Position numbers and translations under genes: made by a program. Shown piece after piece: positions 34,571 through 47,659 of a stretch of 64,000 bases of DNA. Under the pieces are notes generated by a model. That model did no database searches. It was not told the origin of the DNA and saw only the letters and a list, made by a program, of their open reading frames with translations. Numbering within the stretch: position 1 is the first letter of the stretch; each line of letters begins with the position of its first letter. The stretch spans positions 59,659,613-59,723,612 of the forward strand of contig OY735207.1 in assembly GCA_963457665.1 (NCBI GenBank), written 5' to 3'. The stretch comes from Thysanoteuthis rhombus (lineage: Eukaryota > Mollusca > Cephalopoda > Oegopsida > Thysanoteuthidae).

Positions 34571-35062
34571 CAACTAAGATCAGAACAATAGTTTGAATAA
34601 ATCTATGTATGATGGACTGAGATTCTTAGAATGAATCAGTTTTTGGTTACTCAAGTTCTTATTCTGGTTCATTTCGGTTGACTGGTTGTATGTTCTTTTC
34701 ATTTTGGTATTCATTCAACACAAAACTTCCTGATACACCAAAGAAACTTTTACTGCTGTAGCTTTTGAAGTTTTCTTTGTTTGCTTATTTTTTGTTATTT
34801 ATTTTTTCCATTCTTATTCTGTTGTTCTTTTCACTCTGTTCTTATCTTTCTTTCCCTGTTTTCTGTCACTCATCCTAAATTATCTTGCTTCTCTCTTTCT
34901 TTCTCCTTCCTTATTATCGCTCTTGCTGGTAGGAATCATCCCCCATCCCATTCAAACATAAGCCACCATCCCATTCATTAATACTGAAATCTCATGTACA
35001 CTCTTACACACACATGCATACAAGTTTCATTCTAATTTTATTTCCATTAAATGAAGTGTTTT

Positions 35063-35750
35063 CAACCAGTGTTATTATCAATTTTTGACTAGTATTTTCT
35101 TTCATCTTAATTTTATAGTTGCATTTTATTGCAATTCTACTGGAGCCATCAACCTATGGCAGTGAATTAAGATGAAAGAAATTACTTGTCAAAAATTAAC
35201 AATAATAATGGTTGACAATTCTTTGTGTGTGTATATATGTATATATATATGTATGTGTACACACATATATATGCACACATACAAATTCATACAAACAAGT
35301 TTCATTTTTGTATAATTTTCATTGAATGAAGCATTTTCAACCAGTGTTATTATCAATTTTTGACTAGTATTTTCTTTCGTTTTAATTTTTGGTTGCTTTT
35401 TATCAAAATTTACTCAGGCCATCAACCTACGATAGTGAGTAAATTAAGATGAAAGAAATTACTTGTCAAAAATTAACAATAATAATGGTTGATAATTCTT
35501 CATATATATATATAAATATATATAACACACATACAAGTTCATACAGACAAGTTTCATTCTTATTTTATTTCTTTTAAATGAAGCATTTTCAACCAGTATC
35601 ATTATCAATTTTTGACTTGTATTTTCTGTCATCTCAATTTCATGGTTGTTTTATTGCAATTTACTCAGGCCATCAATTTACTGTAATGAGTGTATTAAGA
35701 TGAAAGAAATTATAAGTCAAAAGTTAATAATAATAATGGTTGACAATTCT
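35063..35750 (+). repeat. three tandem family C palindromic units
   Basis: Units begin at 35063, 35339 and 35590 (spacings 276 and 251 bp). Each has a left arm (CAACCAGTGTTATTATCAAT then TTTTGACTAGTATTTTCTTT and CATCTTAATT) and a right arm that is its near-perfect reverse complement (AATTAAGATGAAAGAAATTA then CTTGTCAAAAATTAAC and AATAATAATGGTTG). Arms of about 45 nt surround a loop of about 60-70 nt containing ACTCAGGCCATCAA. Each unit could form a long hairpin. Units are separated by short TA/CA-rich spacers. Confidence 0.8.
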
Positions 35751-35858
35751 TCATCTAATAAAAATATTGCAATGAGGATCATTTATCTTTTTAGGCAACT
35801 CTCTCCTGAACCCTACCAACCCACTTATTTCTTGAACTCTTTTGGCAGAATTCAAATT

Positions 35859-36003
35859 AACTCTTCCAAGACTAACCTATTAAGATGCTTAATATCTGAA
35901 TCAAAATGTCCTAGTAGACATTTATGAGAATTAAAGGACATATATATCCCCCCCACAGACATGGAAATTTCAAGATATGTGTCCCAGAAATACAGAATGG
36001 GTT
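35859..36003 (+). mobile_element. family A MITE-like element, degenerate
   Basis: AACTCTTCCAAGACTAACCT then a match to the 33298 copy through AAAGGACATATATATCC, with a C8 interruption, ends at AGAATGGGTT. The right terminal repeat has drifted. It sits about 100 bp after the third family C unit. Confidence 0.6.
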
Positions 36004-37544
36004 AATATGTAATTTATATATCCATTCCTTGATTCTGTCAAGAAATGGATTTTCTTTCATTCATTTTTCTCTCTTCATTTGATGTAGGGGGTTAGGATAT
36101 GTATTGTTAATAATTACTTTATGCAACAGCCAGAATGGGGTTTTTGTACCGTACTAAAGAGTGCCTATGAGATACCCCTGAGAATTGGCAAACTCCTGGC
36201 AAAAGTTGAGAATTCATAAATATCGACTTTACTACAATGTGATAACTAATGCTACTAATAATAATTATACAGATTCACTATATTTGTTTAATGAGTGAAA
36301 AAAAAAGAAACAAAAAAAAACAAATGAGGTTGGATCTGTTCTTGATGATTATTGTAAGATTGAATTTGGTTGTTCTTGATGAAAATAAAACAACTGATTG
36401 GATCTTAAAGACAAAAATATAACAAAGATTGGATTTGTCTGTCCTTGGTATTCATACAACAAATTGGATTTGCTTGTTATCAATAGTATTACTGATATAC
36501 AACTTGAACGACAAACCTTTCTGCTCAGTTATCGAATAATGATAACGACTTAATGAAATTGGTGAGGGTGAAGGCAATGAATTTTTTTTTTTAATTTCTT
36601 CACCACTCCACTATGTTTTTCTTTTTCTTTTTTTTACTTTTTCTTTTTTTTTTTTTTCTTTTTCTAAATTATTTTATTGGCTTCATTTCTGGCTTTGTAT
36701 AGCTCTATCATTTTGATTCTCCTATTGTGTGCGTGTACATATGTGCCTCTGGTTGCAAGTCAGTGTGAGTGGGCGTACAGGTAATTTACCACTTACAAAC
36801 TTCACCGAGTGAGGCCTGGATTCTGAAAAAAATTATCTGCATAATATACATGCCAGGAACTTATTTAAAAATGGACGGCATCTTGTATTAAAAGAGAAAA
36901 ATATCTTTGAAACTTATTTTTTTTTTGTGTTCATATAAACAAAATGTGTAAGTACTTGCACCTGCCTTCTTCAGGAGTGAGTTGGCTTGTTATCACAACA
37001 TCTTTCTCTTAACGTCTTCTTTTGTACATATCTATAACTGCCTATCTATCTATATGTACTAGTGTGTGTGGAGGTGGTGTTGGTCATCCGGGGATTCTCA
37101 CATTCATGGCAGTGTAGACATTCCTTCCATGTCCTGCTTTAAAAAAAAAAAATATAAAAAAATCTGTTCTAAATGATGCTATAGTTCTTGTGGGCTGAAG
37201 AAGGCAGTGATCCAGTCCTGTCTAAAAAAAAAAGGAAAAAAAAAAAAAAAATTGTCAAGTTTATCTGGACTCGATGAAGGAAATAGCTTGAAATAAAGGA
37301 AAATGATACCAGATGTTTATGTCAAAGATTTTTCTACATAAAAACAAAAATGAAGTGTGTGCATGTGCTGAAGATTTTTTAGAATTGAGCCAGCAATTTA
37401 ATGATTAATTCACAATATTTGACGAATCCGCAAAAATCGTTTGGTTACATTGATCCTTTGAGTTAGAAATATTTCAATCCATGTTCTCTGACCATCTATT
37501 GGATCATTTTTATCAGATACTTCAACTAAAAATGTCATCCTAAG

Positions 37545-38290
37545 GTTCTTCAGTTTTCAAGTTAGGCTGGCTATGTATTTCACATACAGGCTGTGCAAAT
37601 GGAGCTATCGGGCTGAAAAATTTAAACATACTCTCTAAATGTTTTGGGGGGAGTGCTATTAAATTTCCCCTCCAAATAATCTACTAGTGGAGGGGGGATT
37701 TATTATGTAAGCTTATGCTAAATCGATCCCTTAGTTTATGAAGGTGCAACAGTGCATCAATATTCATCACAACACTTCTCACTATACAGATACATTGATA
37801 TATGACATTTCCTTAACGACACTAACAATTTTTTTAGATTATTTAAAATGTTCTTCTGAAGTTTCTTTGGGGGTTCTGCTAGAAAGGAAAAAGACCAAAT
37901 TTTTCATGAATTACAACATTAGCATTGATTGTTTCAAAATCTTATTTACTATTTGACAATAAGGCAACTTGGCAAGCCTGTTCCTCTCTGACCCTCCAAA
38001 GAGGATATTAGTTGGCAGAGGTAATGCTAGTGTCGATATTTTAAAAATTATATGGTAGAAGTAATCATCTATCTCCAGAGAAGGAGCAGCGAGTGGTTAA
38101 AGTAATTGGTAAATGAAAAAATACAGCTAGTTTTCAGTGTTTATTAAATCACTTATTTTTTGAAAATTCAGACTTCTTTCTTTAGTGAACACTGCCCATC
38201 CAAAGGGTAGAGGAGTGACTTGGTTAGTGATTAGCCCTTTTTGCAATTTCTTAATTTGATCACCCCCAAAACTGAATGCTTCCAGAAGAC
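37545..38290 (+). mobile_element. family B element split by an insertion
   Basis: The left part (about 37545-37740) has GGCTGGCTATGTATTTCACA, GGAGCTATCGGGCTGAAAA and GCTTATGCTAAATCGATCCC. The right part (about 38140-38290) has CAGACTT...TTTAGTGAACACTGCCCA and GGGTAGAGGAGTGACTTGGT. About 400 bp between them are absent from copies at 47066 and 49351, so another element or random sequence has inserted. Confidence 0.55.
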
Positions 38291-38359
38291 GTTAGTCTTA
38301 GATGTGGCATCTGCTCTGAAATTTTAACTTCAGTTGCCCATCAACTTTTTAGTAGGGAT

Positions 38360-38405
<46 letters not shown>
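38360..38405. repeat. (AT)n microsatellite
   Basis: Uninterrupted AT dinucleotide run. Confidence 0.95.
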
Positions 38406-38410
<5 letters not shown>

Positions 38411-38756
38411 TGATCCATTTTCTGTATGCTTTTTTGTGGGTTTGTTACCATAACACGGCAAAAACAGCAGATGATAGTGCAATACTAACAAAAATTGCAC
38501 CAACTTGGAGTGCAGTATCATTAAAATGTTCAAACATTGAGAATAAATCAATTCCCAGTCCTATATGGCCACCAGTTTCCAAATAATTTGATCAAGTACA
38601 TATAGACGAAAAAGTCTGAAGGGAGATAACTCCAGGTCTATTTACTGCTAATTGGTTTTTCATAACAAAATGAGAGAAATAAGCAAATAATTATAATAGT
38701 CAGAAATTACTTTTCATTGAGCTTAAAAGCAACCAAATTGTAGGAATGCTGATCTC

Positions 38757-38787
<31 letters not shown>

Positions 38788-39009
38788 TTGTTGATAGACT
38801 TCATTCATCTACACAACATTAAATTGTCATTAGATGGTCAGAGAACATCACCAAGGGAAGTAATTGCAAACTGGTGATAAAATAATTGCAGTCAGAAATT
38901 TATTTACTATTATATAATAAATTTAATATTTCTGTTTTTATTTATATTTGTTACACCAAGGAAATGTGATAACTAAAAAAGAAAGAATCTTGGTCTGCAA
39001 AATGCTTTG

Positions 39010-39120
39010 CTGAATTTTCAATTATTAATAATTTTTTGCTACTATTTACTTTCATCTTAATTGTTGTTGCTTTTTATCACAAATAGTAGCAAAAAAAACT
39101 AATAATGACAATTTACGATA
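39010..39120 (+). repeat. family C hairpin element, short copy
   Basis: TTTTTTGCTACTATTTACTT then TCATCTTAATTG and, after a 20-nt loop, AAATAGTAGCAAAAAAA form inverted arms. The sequence is a variant also seen at 48020-48160. Confidence 0.5.
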
Positions 39121-41653
39121 TAAATTGAATAAATTTAATGAAAATTGTAATTTTCAAATTGGAAAGATTTTGACAAATTCTGAAAGTTTGACTGAAATAA
39201 AACTAAAAGAAATATTTCTTCATATGAGGATTTTCTTTTTCATTTGTAAACTTTCAGATATCAGAGGTGGGCTTTTTTTCTAATCCCTAAAGAATTTCAA
39301 ATCATACTACAATGTTTAGTATTATCTATTTTCATCAATATTGGAAGTTTATTTATCTGTTTGTCAGGTTAAAGGATTCGGATAACATACAGCTTGATTA
39401 TCAAGCCTAAATTTTTGAAATCCATGAAACTTACTAGAGATTTTCCACTCATCTTTATTGTATTTTTACGACTCTTAAATTCATGAAGTGCTTGAAACTG
39501 CTCTAAAACACAAATCTTCAATGAATAGAATTTTTTTAAATGGGAATACTCTCCGGGGGGGGGGGGGATTTCAATCCACTACATAGCCGAAGGGAGATAA
39601 TTTCCATGAGTTATTTCCCTTGGTACTAGCATTTTTTTTTTTTTTATGAATTTAAAGATTAAGAAATGTACTTCATTCACTCATAAACACATGAGACTTC
39701 ATTTAAAGCTTTTGAGAGCAGCTTCAATTTGAAAAAGGGTACTTTTGTGATAGTGAGGTCCAAGGTGTAAAGTGTAAAAGTTTTTTTCCTTATTGGACTT
39801 TTTTTCAGTTAAGGACTCTGGACGTGCACAAAAAAATAATCCCTTACAAAACACAATCAATTTTTTTTTTTATAAAACATTCATTTATTTTATTATAAGA
39901 TAATTTTAGTAACAATTTGAACGCAACTCCGAACAAAGTTATTTAATGATATATCATAATAGTTAATTTTAATACAATAATGCAAGGGGAATAACTTTTA
40001 GTCTTTAATACATATCGCCCCCTGGACCCCATCATTACAAGAGTACAAAAAAAAAAAAAAAAAGAATCACAAAAAATGTCCAAGTGTCACAGCCTGGATA
40101 AATAAACTTCTTACATTAGTTAAAATAGTTAAAGTTTCTTAAACTTTATTTTCTTGGTGTTTTTATCTCTTTGAATATTTTTTGTTGAAAATAAAACATT
40201 TTCCTTTTGCAAATAAAATTCAATTGTGCATCTTTGAAATCAATCATTTGCTCACTTCATTCTAAAAACTCTAAGCATTGAGTGTATGAAATGTTATTGT
40301 TTCTTGGTGCCATGTCTATATTACTGTTAATCCCCCAACTGTGGATACAGCCCTTCATACCTCAACCTTCTTGAAGATAACTATAAGCCTCTCCTAAAAT
40401 TTGCATTAACAGACAACTGCTTGACAATTTATGGACTTTACATTTCTTTGGTAACATCAGTGAGTTAATAATGCATGGTACCACAAAGAGATTTCAAAAC
40501 ATTTTATGGTGTCAGTGTTGAATAAAGGTAACCCAAGTGTTTGTTAATGCAATTGTATTTAAGTTGGTTAATCTGGTCGATTCTTCAAGACTTCCAATGC
40601 CAAAAAATTCTAAGAACATCTGATGACGCTTTGCAGAATGGGTTGAAAATGAGTATTCTTGTTCCAGAATTTGTCCTTGAGGAATTTCAAGTTATTCTTA
40701 TCATTGACTTTGTTTTAGAAATCAAATGTTCTTTATTCTTTCTCAGTTAAAATAAATTTCTTGGTTGGTAGCTGTTCACAAATGATTATTTCTATAGAAA
40801 CAAATGCAAAGACTTAAGTATTGAAAACTGAGGTCAGCAAGGAAGTTTTGTTGGTATCAAGGCTGGTGATTCATGATATCCATAAGCAAGGATGTTTGTA
40901 TACAATGGCATCCACAAGAAACATTGCTTTTGTTTTTGTTTTTCAAAAGAAAATGTTTTTTATTAATTGGCTTCTTTCTGTTACCATTAATTTTTCTTCT
41001 ATCTAAAAAAACTAATAAATAAGGCTTCGTTTGGAGAATCCTGCAGACATCTATCAAAATAAGTATAATCAGGCTCAAAGCCACAGTTGTAGGATCTTGT
41101 GAGGATTAAACATCCAAGCATTTTTTTCTTCTTTTTACACCCCCCCCCCAATAGTTTTCTTATTGGAAAAAAATGGTTCTTCAATTTAGATCACTGTGTG
41201 TGCACACATGTATAAGTGTATATAATGTTATAGTGAATCAGTACAATTGCTTAATTGGTGAAATTATAATTTCTCTCACAAGAGATAAAAATGTTGTTTT
41301 AATTTGATCAAATGTTTATATAATCAAAACAAAGATATAAAGTAACTATTTGGTAAATTCATGTAATCAAAGTGAAATCACTTAATTAAAAAAAAAAATT
41401 GAATTTCATCAATTGAGTAATTCAGCCAATTCTGCATAACATATTTTATATACAATGCAAATGTATGTAAAATTTTTAAAAAGCACTCCTTTTGCTGTAA
41501 TCTCAATTATTTGGGATCTTGTTGCTGGCTATTAGATATTTTAATCTATCAAAGATAAATCTTCATTTCATACTCATAAACAAAAATTTCCTATTTGATA
41601 GTTGAATTTTTCCTTCAAAGTATTCTTTTTACTTATTACTTATTCCTAATGAA

Positions 41654-41803
41654 ATGATCCAAAAAGGAAGATTCTCTCTCGTGTTCTATTGTGTACTGAA
41701 CAAATCTTACAATTCCCTACAAACCATGGAAGCATCAAGAGAAATCCCCAAGTTCCATCCTGTCTTTGTGAATGAGGGTCTTTTGAGTTTTGAGCAGAAA
41801 AAG
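41654..41803 (+). CDS. orphan exon-like ORF with start codon and splice donor, unknown product
   Basis: An ATG at 41726 in a strong context (ACCATGG) opens MEASREIPKFHPVFVNEGLL then SFEQKK, ending AAG|gtaagt, an ideal donor. The frame is open upstream to another ATG at 41654. Composition is more protein-like and less AT-rich than the surroundings. I do not recognise the family. Joined directly to the CLC exon at 55689 it would hit a stop within four codons, so it is not a simple alternative first exon of gene 2. It could be the first exon of an unrecognised gene or a chance ORF. Confidence 0.3.
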
Positions 41804-42282
41804 GTAAGTGATGTGATATAGTGATTCATTCCAGCCTCTTTGTTTTTAAAAGTCAGAAATGGAACTAATTCTTACTATTCTTTGGGCATTTAACATGTTT
41901 TTTTCACACTAACTACAAGAGTCCCTTACTAGTGCAGTTTGTGATATAAGGTAGGTGATGAACATTCTTACTGATCACTCACTTGTCCAGAAAACCATAA
42001 AAGATAGAATTTCATCAAAAGCCCTACTTAATATGACTAAATTGACCAAATTTAATCAATTAACATATAATTAAATGGTGTTTTAAACAATATCTTTGTT
42101 TACCAGTGAATTTGTTCGGCAACTGGCTGTTGATTATCTGCAGGTCATTTATAACACGGTTGTGTTTCTTTGACCCCAGCATTATAAAGGGATCAACTGT
42201 ATTACTGATGAGTTAGTTCCTCACTGGTTTCTCCTCAAATCTCCCTTTGAACCAATTATTCTTCAACACACACACACATATA

Positions 42283-42500
42283 TATGAGACAGACATTTGA
42301 ATTTTTTTTCCCCCCATGTTGTTATGTATGAACTATGTAGCAAATATTACACTCTATTCAATATACTCGGGAGCAGTCTACTGATGCTCAATATAGACAA
42401 TTATTGGGCTTGATTAAGTTGCAGTGAGCAGTAGTCCCACAAATATCTTTATAAACCATTCGTCTTTTAGTCTGGCATATACTGTATTAGCCATATTTGT
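42283..42500 (+). mobile_element. family D repeat, copy 2
   Basis: Aligns by eye with 10103-10320 over its whole length, from ACAGACATTTGAATTTTTTT to the GGCATA block near the end. Neither copy has visible terminal repeats or an ORF. Confidence 0.6.
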
Positions 42501-42539
42501 GCTCATTGTAAAGGAGAGAATTTTGAATGATCTTTCTTT

Positions 42540-43165
42540 GATATTTAAAACAATTGAAGTTCACTACTCTAGAACACAAAACCGAAGAAAGTAGAACACA
42601 GCATCTACATAAGACAATGACTCTCCTTGAAATCTTCAAAAGACATCAAGCAAAGAATTACTCTAGAGTGGCAAATCTTCAGCAGAGCAAGCTTAACCTT
42701 GAGGAACAAGATCCTATTAGTCCTAAAAAGAAGAGAATACAACCAATGCATCCTCCAGATAGTTACTTATGGAGCTGAAACATAGAATATAACCAAGAGA
42801 TTGACCCTGAGACTGAGAACCATACAATGTGTACATGAAATGAATCTTACTCAACTTCACATTGAGAGATTACAAAACAGCACAATATATCAGGGGTAAA
42901 AAGCAGGAGTCCAAGATATCAGAAAATCCATTAGAAAACTAAAATGTTAATGGGCTGATCATGATGCAACCGATACACCTCACAACTCACAACATGGATC
43001 CCAATAGATGACATGCGCAACGGAGGACAGCAGAACACAAGATGGAATGATGAACTAGACAATTTCAGAAAGTATTTGCTCTGCAACACTCATGATTGAG
43101 AGGTCTAGAGAAGGTCTATGTCGAACGATGCGTAACAAGATTGATGATATATACACACGTAAAAC
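42540..43165 (+). mobile_element. RTE-type LINE, 3' end of the reverse-transcriptase ORF
   Basis: In shifting frames the plus strand reads RREYNQCILQIVTYGAET, then NITKRLTLRLRTIQCVHEMN, then a W-A-D-H-D-A-T block and SRTQDGMMN. This is the order of the C-terminal region of RTE ORF2 (K-R-x-x-x-N-Q-C-I-L-P-x-x-T-Y-G-C-E-T-W, R-T-x-x-x-M-x-R, W-x-G-H-V-A-R, R-x-x-x-R-W). Stops are frequent; the copy is dead and 5' truncated. Confidence 0.8.
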
Positions 43166-44439
43166 AAATCAGGAATATAATATAATACAATATCTGATGT
43201 GATGAGTTTATTTCATTAATTGCTTGAACATTCAAGATTAAACATTAAATTGATTTAGAGTAGAAATTATAATTTATGAAGTAAGGATTCACTATACAAA
43301 CATGTTTATGTTTCTGCCCTGTTTGAGCTTTTTCAGTTAAATAATTCAGTTTATTTCAGATTCCTATGCAAGACATTTTCTTGGAGTGGGGGTCTATTTT
43401 TCTAGGTTATAGGAGCTTCCTTTTATTCTATTTATATATCTTATGTTTTCTGTTTAGTGTGTGGTCATTGGTTGTTACGTTTTTCTGTTTTATTTGGTGG
43501 GAATGTCTTGCTTGTTGGTAGTTATAATTTAGGAAGTTGAGGTGTAAGCATTTTCGGTATCAGTATGTTAAACCATCAGTTCTTAGTGGTATGTTTCCTC
43601 TCTGAGAGCATTTTATTCTCACCTAAATCTGTTACCCAGTGTTAGGGTTCCCTTTCATATGACCTTAGTTGCTAGTTAAATTATTCTGGGTTTGGTCTAT
43701 GTCTACATTTCTAAGATAACTATGGTGATACCTTGATTATCTAAAAAGCATAGCCCCCCCCAAAAAAAAATGTCCTAAAAAGTAATCTAAAATAAACTGA
43801 AACATTTGCCTCAAGAAGCCCAAACAGGGTAGAAACAAACATGTTTGTGCAGCAAATTCTTACTTCATATATATACATATATATATATCATTAAGTTGCA
43901 TAAAATTGATTTATTCTCCAAGTTACAGCATTTTGATGGTATTGAGCCCAAAAAAATCTCACTATGTGCTATTTTTGCTGTTTTATAGTTACTAACATAC
44001 AGAAATTTTTCTATTTTTCAACTTAGCTGTTTTCAATTAAAGATAAATTATCAATAATTGTTCAACAATAGAACATTTATAGAAAATAGACTTTTTGCTG
44101 TTGGGTTTTTTTTTGGTGGGGGGGTTAAAGAAAAATAGAATAAACTAGCATTCCAAGGGAAACTATGAACCCTCACCACTCATGTATGCTTCTTTTAACT
44201 TCATAAATTAAGTAGCGGCGATAAGATTGTTACCTTGATGAAAATATGACCATTATAGTTTGAACCATAAATTCATTGCTGGGTGTAAACTTAGCTTAAA
44301 CTTACATTGTAAGAAAATTTTTTAGATTTCTTTACTCAGTGTGAGGAGTGTATGTTTGCGGGCATGTGCAAAATCTCAAATTTCTACTGTAAATGGTTGT
44401 GGCTGGGCAAAATAGCAAACAGGATGTGCAAGAGACAAG

Positions 44440-45570
44440 CAATCAATTAAAGGGCTTCCTAGAAATTAAGCCATGAGAACTGAAACAAGCCATCAAACGA
44501 ACAAAAAAAGGAAATGCACCTGGACCTGATGACATAACCATTAATTTACTCAAAAGAGCTGGTAAAATCATCAATAGGAAACTAGGCATTTTATTCATGT
44601 TATGCTTAAAACAAAGTAAAGTCCCAGAAGATTGAAGCACTGCAATCATTATGCTGTCACATGAAAAGGAAACCCGAAAGATCTCAACAACTACAGACTA
44701 ATACTTCTATTGAACTACAACCTTTTCACCTAAGTTATCACAAAAACGTTAGACAAAAACCAACCACAAGAACCAGCTTGCTTTAGAAGAAGCTACTCAA
44801 CCATTGACTATCTCCATTCAGTAAACCAACTGGAAGAGGAAGCAGTGGAATATAAAATGCCCCTAGCAGTAGCATTCATAGAATTCAAGAAGGCTTTCAA
44901 CTCAGCATCAATGACATTTGTAATTTCTGCTATCACGTGACAAGGTGTAGACCCAGTACACCTCAGTGTTACATCACAAATACTATCCCAGTAGCTCCTT
45001 TATCAGGCTAAATAAAGACTCAGATCTGTTTCAGCTCCAAAAAAGGGAAAGACAAAGTGATACCAGCTCACCCAAACTCTTTTCAGCCTGCCTCAAGATG
45101 ATTTTCAGAAATCTACAATGGGAATACAAAGGAATCAGAAAAGACAGCGAATACCTGAGTAACCTCAGATTTGTGGACATCATCATCCTTTTTACAGGGA
45201 GCCTCCATAACCTCCAACTAATGCTAGATGAACTATATGAAGAAAACAAGAAAGCTGGCCTCCACATGAACTTCAGTAAAACAAAGATCATGCACAACCA
45301 ATATGTCACAAACAAACACTCTGCAATCAAAATCAAAAACGCAAAGTTGGACAAAGTAGTCCAATACATCTAGTGAGGACAACAAGTCTCCATGACATCC
45401 TTAAAAGAAGAAAAAAAAAAGCAAAGAATCACTGGGGGGGATGGCAAGTCTTCGATAGAGCAAACTCAACCTTAAAGAATAAGAAAATCCCATTAGGGCA
45501 AAGTCAGGATATATATATGTCAGAATACATTAATAACCTATACCTGGCAACGGTTTAAATCGGTCGGTTA
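44440..45570 (+). mobile_element. RTE-type LINE, reverse-transcriptase domain fragment
   Basis: The plus strand encodes KKGNAPGPDDITINLLKRAG and KVPED, a stop-ridden finger region, a degenerate F-x-E-F-K-K-A-F motif, then an open 135-codon stretch (44966-45373) with TSSPKLFSACLKMIFRNLQW, LRFVDIIILFTGS and KKAGLHMNFSKTKIMHN. These are RT motifs of the RTE clade. The catalytic F-A-D-D has become F-V-D-I, so the protein would be inactive. Distinct from the 3' fragment at 42540-43165. Confidence 0.85.
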
Positions 45571-46444
45571 ATTACCGTTACCCTCAACAGAGAGGAATCT
45601 CCTGCCTTAAAGCATTTTCAACTGTATTGTGCAAACAAAACTCTCACTATAATATGCCTTTTTACTGTGTTACTGTAACATTCGATAGCATTCATAGACT
45701 TCAAGTAGGCTACAACTAAAATACATCAGAGTCTACTAATTCTAGACCACACATAATCTTATACGTTTCGATTAAGTCTCCCATATCCCTCCCATTTTCT
45801 AATGATGGTAACCCTAACGCTTTTACCCAGTCTTCATAACTCATAATTTCTAATCATGAGGATAGGTTATTGAACTAGATAATTTCTCAACTTCCTGTCT
45901 GACTCAATCATTGGGAGAATTCTTTTGTATTGTAATTTAGATATTATTTTTCCTCGAACAAAGCTGCATATAAACTTGACACCTTGAAGTTAATTGAGAC
46001 AAACACTCATTGAATCTAATGCCAATTAATTCAACACAGCTGTTGGCATTCAATAGAAAAATGTTTTTTGTTTTTTCCCCTCTTTAAAGCTGTGACATAT
46101 TGTCATCACCAGTTGATAGGATAGAGCATACAATATTCATTGGGCAACCATGAAGAATTTCAGGAGCTGGGTCAAATAAGCTTGGCTACTGCAGGGTCAA
46201 TTTTCCCAACGTACTTTTATTATGACTCAAGATGATGATTGCAATTTTTGTATTGTATGTATTCACCAAATCTTCAGAATTGCCTAATTGGCAGTTTGAA
46301 CTTATTCATTTTTTGAAGAAAAAAAAAAGTTTTTTTTTAAATAAATAAATATGTAATGATAATAAACCTTTAACCAAACGAGAACATAAAACAACTATTT
46401 TTTTACAATTACAAGTTAATGTAATCCAATTAGAATCAATTTCT

Positions 46445-46476
<32 letters not shown>

Positions 46477-47060
46477 CTTCTTCTTCTTAAAGAAAAAGAG
46501 TTAATCCAACCAATTCGGCAATTTTGTTGATTTGGTGTAACATATATATCTATCTCAGAAATTATAAAAATATACATTCTTTTTTTTTTTCATATGGAGA
46601 TTGGATAAAAATCCATTCAAATGTAAGAAAAGGTTAATTTTATTTATCCAGAAAATAACCATCATTATTAGAAACTGAAATGATGCCCATTCCAAAGATG
46701 CATGTTTCGGTAGGATTTTGTATAACTTTATGGTGTACAGAGCAGACTGCCATAATTGCAGTGTAAAATAATTTTCCATCTATTGTACAAAACTACAACT
46801 TCAAAGTAATTTGGTTATTTCCTTTCATGCCAATTCAAATATTTCAAATCTAAATTTAGATAATTCTAAAAAGTGAAAGTCAAGGGAGATAATTTATAAA
46901 AACTATGAAGAAAGATCTATAATTTATTTTTATTAGATTTCTCAAGAACTGCTTATCCAAATAACTTCAAAATCAATGCTGCACTGCATTCTGTGCTCAA
47001 TGTCAACTTTGCACAATGACCAGTTGTTGAGTAAATACAATTCATGCACACACACACAAA
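45571..47060. other. intergenic DNA, no gene recognised
   Basis: AT-rich DNA with a T30 run near 46447 and a few short direct repeats. The first 150 bp may be further decayed LINE 3' sequence. Nothing else is supported. Confidence 0.6.
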
Positions 47061-47065
47061 TTCAG

Positions 47066-47505
47066 TTAGATGACAACTGTCAACATAGGTTTCTTCTGTT
47101 TTTAAACTGGTGTGTCTGGCTGACTAAGTATGTATGATGTATGCAGGCTGGACTAATGGAGCTATAGGGCTGAAAATTTAAACACTTACTCTTTATTGTT
47201 TAGAAAAAAACATTTTCTTCAAAAATACCCCTAAAAATAGGTTTTTAGTGGGTGCTCCAATTTATAATGTTAGTTTATGCTAAATAGGTCTCTTTATCTG
47301 TATTTGGCAGCATTCATGTTTGTTGTTTTAAAAACTCAGACTTTTTTAGTGACCACTGCCCAACAAAAGGTAAGAGGAGTAACTTATCTATTGATCATTC
47401 CTCTTTCCAATTTTTTCATTGATTATCTTAAACATGGTATGATGCCAAAAGATGTCAGCATTTTCTATCGGTCATGTGACACTTTCTATTGAGTAACTAA
47501 TCGGA
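47066..47505 (+). mobile_element. family B element, near full length
   Basis: From CAACTGTCAACATAGGTTTC, through GGAGCTATAGGGCTGAAAA, TTATGCTAAATAGGTCTCTT, GACCACTGCCCAACAAAAGG and GGTATGATGCCAAAAGATGT, to the end TTTCTATTGAGTAACTAATC. It aligns along its length with the reverse complement of 49351-49786. No conserved ORF; the ends carry a GTTTCTA-type imperfect inverted repeat in better copies. Confidence 0.7.
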
Positions 47506-47659
47506 CATTTTTATATATTCTCATAAGTTTCCATTCGTTATTCTTTCTTGACTTTCCTGATTCTAAGAGCTTATGAATGAACGAAACCTAATATATCCCA
47601 CCGACTACTCACACAGACCTTACATGGAGGAAGAATTTTAGTTCAGGTAATGACATAGG

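Larger units (their letters stand above)
36010..41650. other. intergenic DNA, no gene recognised
   Basis: Apart from the family B and C elements and the (AT)n array listed separately, this stretch is AT-rich with poly-T/A runs and a G11 run near 39556. The segment 39985-40050 (GGGGAATAACTTTTAGTCTT and following) resembles 27337-27395 in the exon l-m intron, so it is probably part of another dispersed repeat. No coding segment was supported. Confidence 0.6.

Noticed and set aside
35220-35290. CRISPR-like repeat-spacer array at the 35 kb palindromes
   Set aside because: Units are 250-276 bp, palindromic, in a eukaryotic intergenic region, with no uniform spacers.
42554-42778. 74-codon ORF as a host protein
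   Set aside because: Reading other frames of the same DNA shows the C-terminal region of an RTE LINE; the ORF is a shadow.
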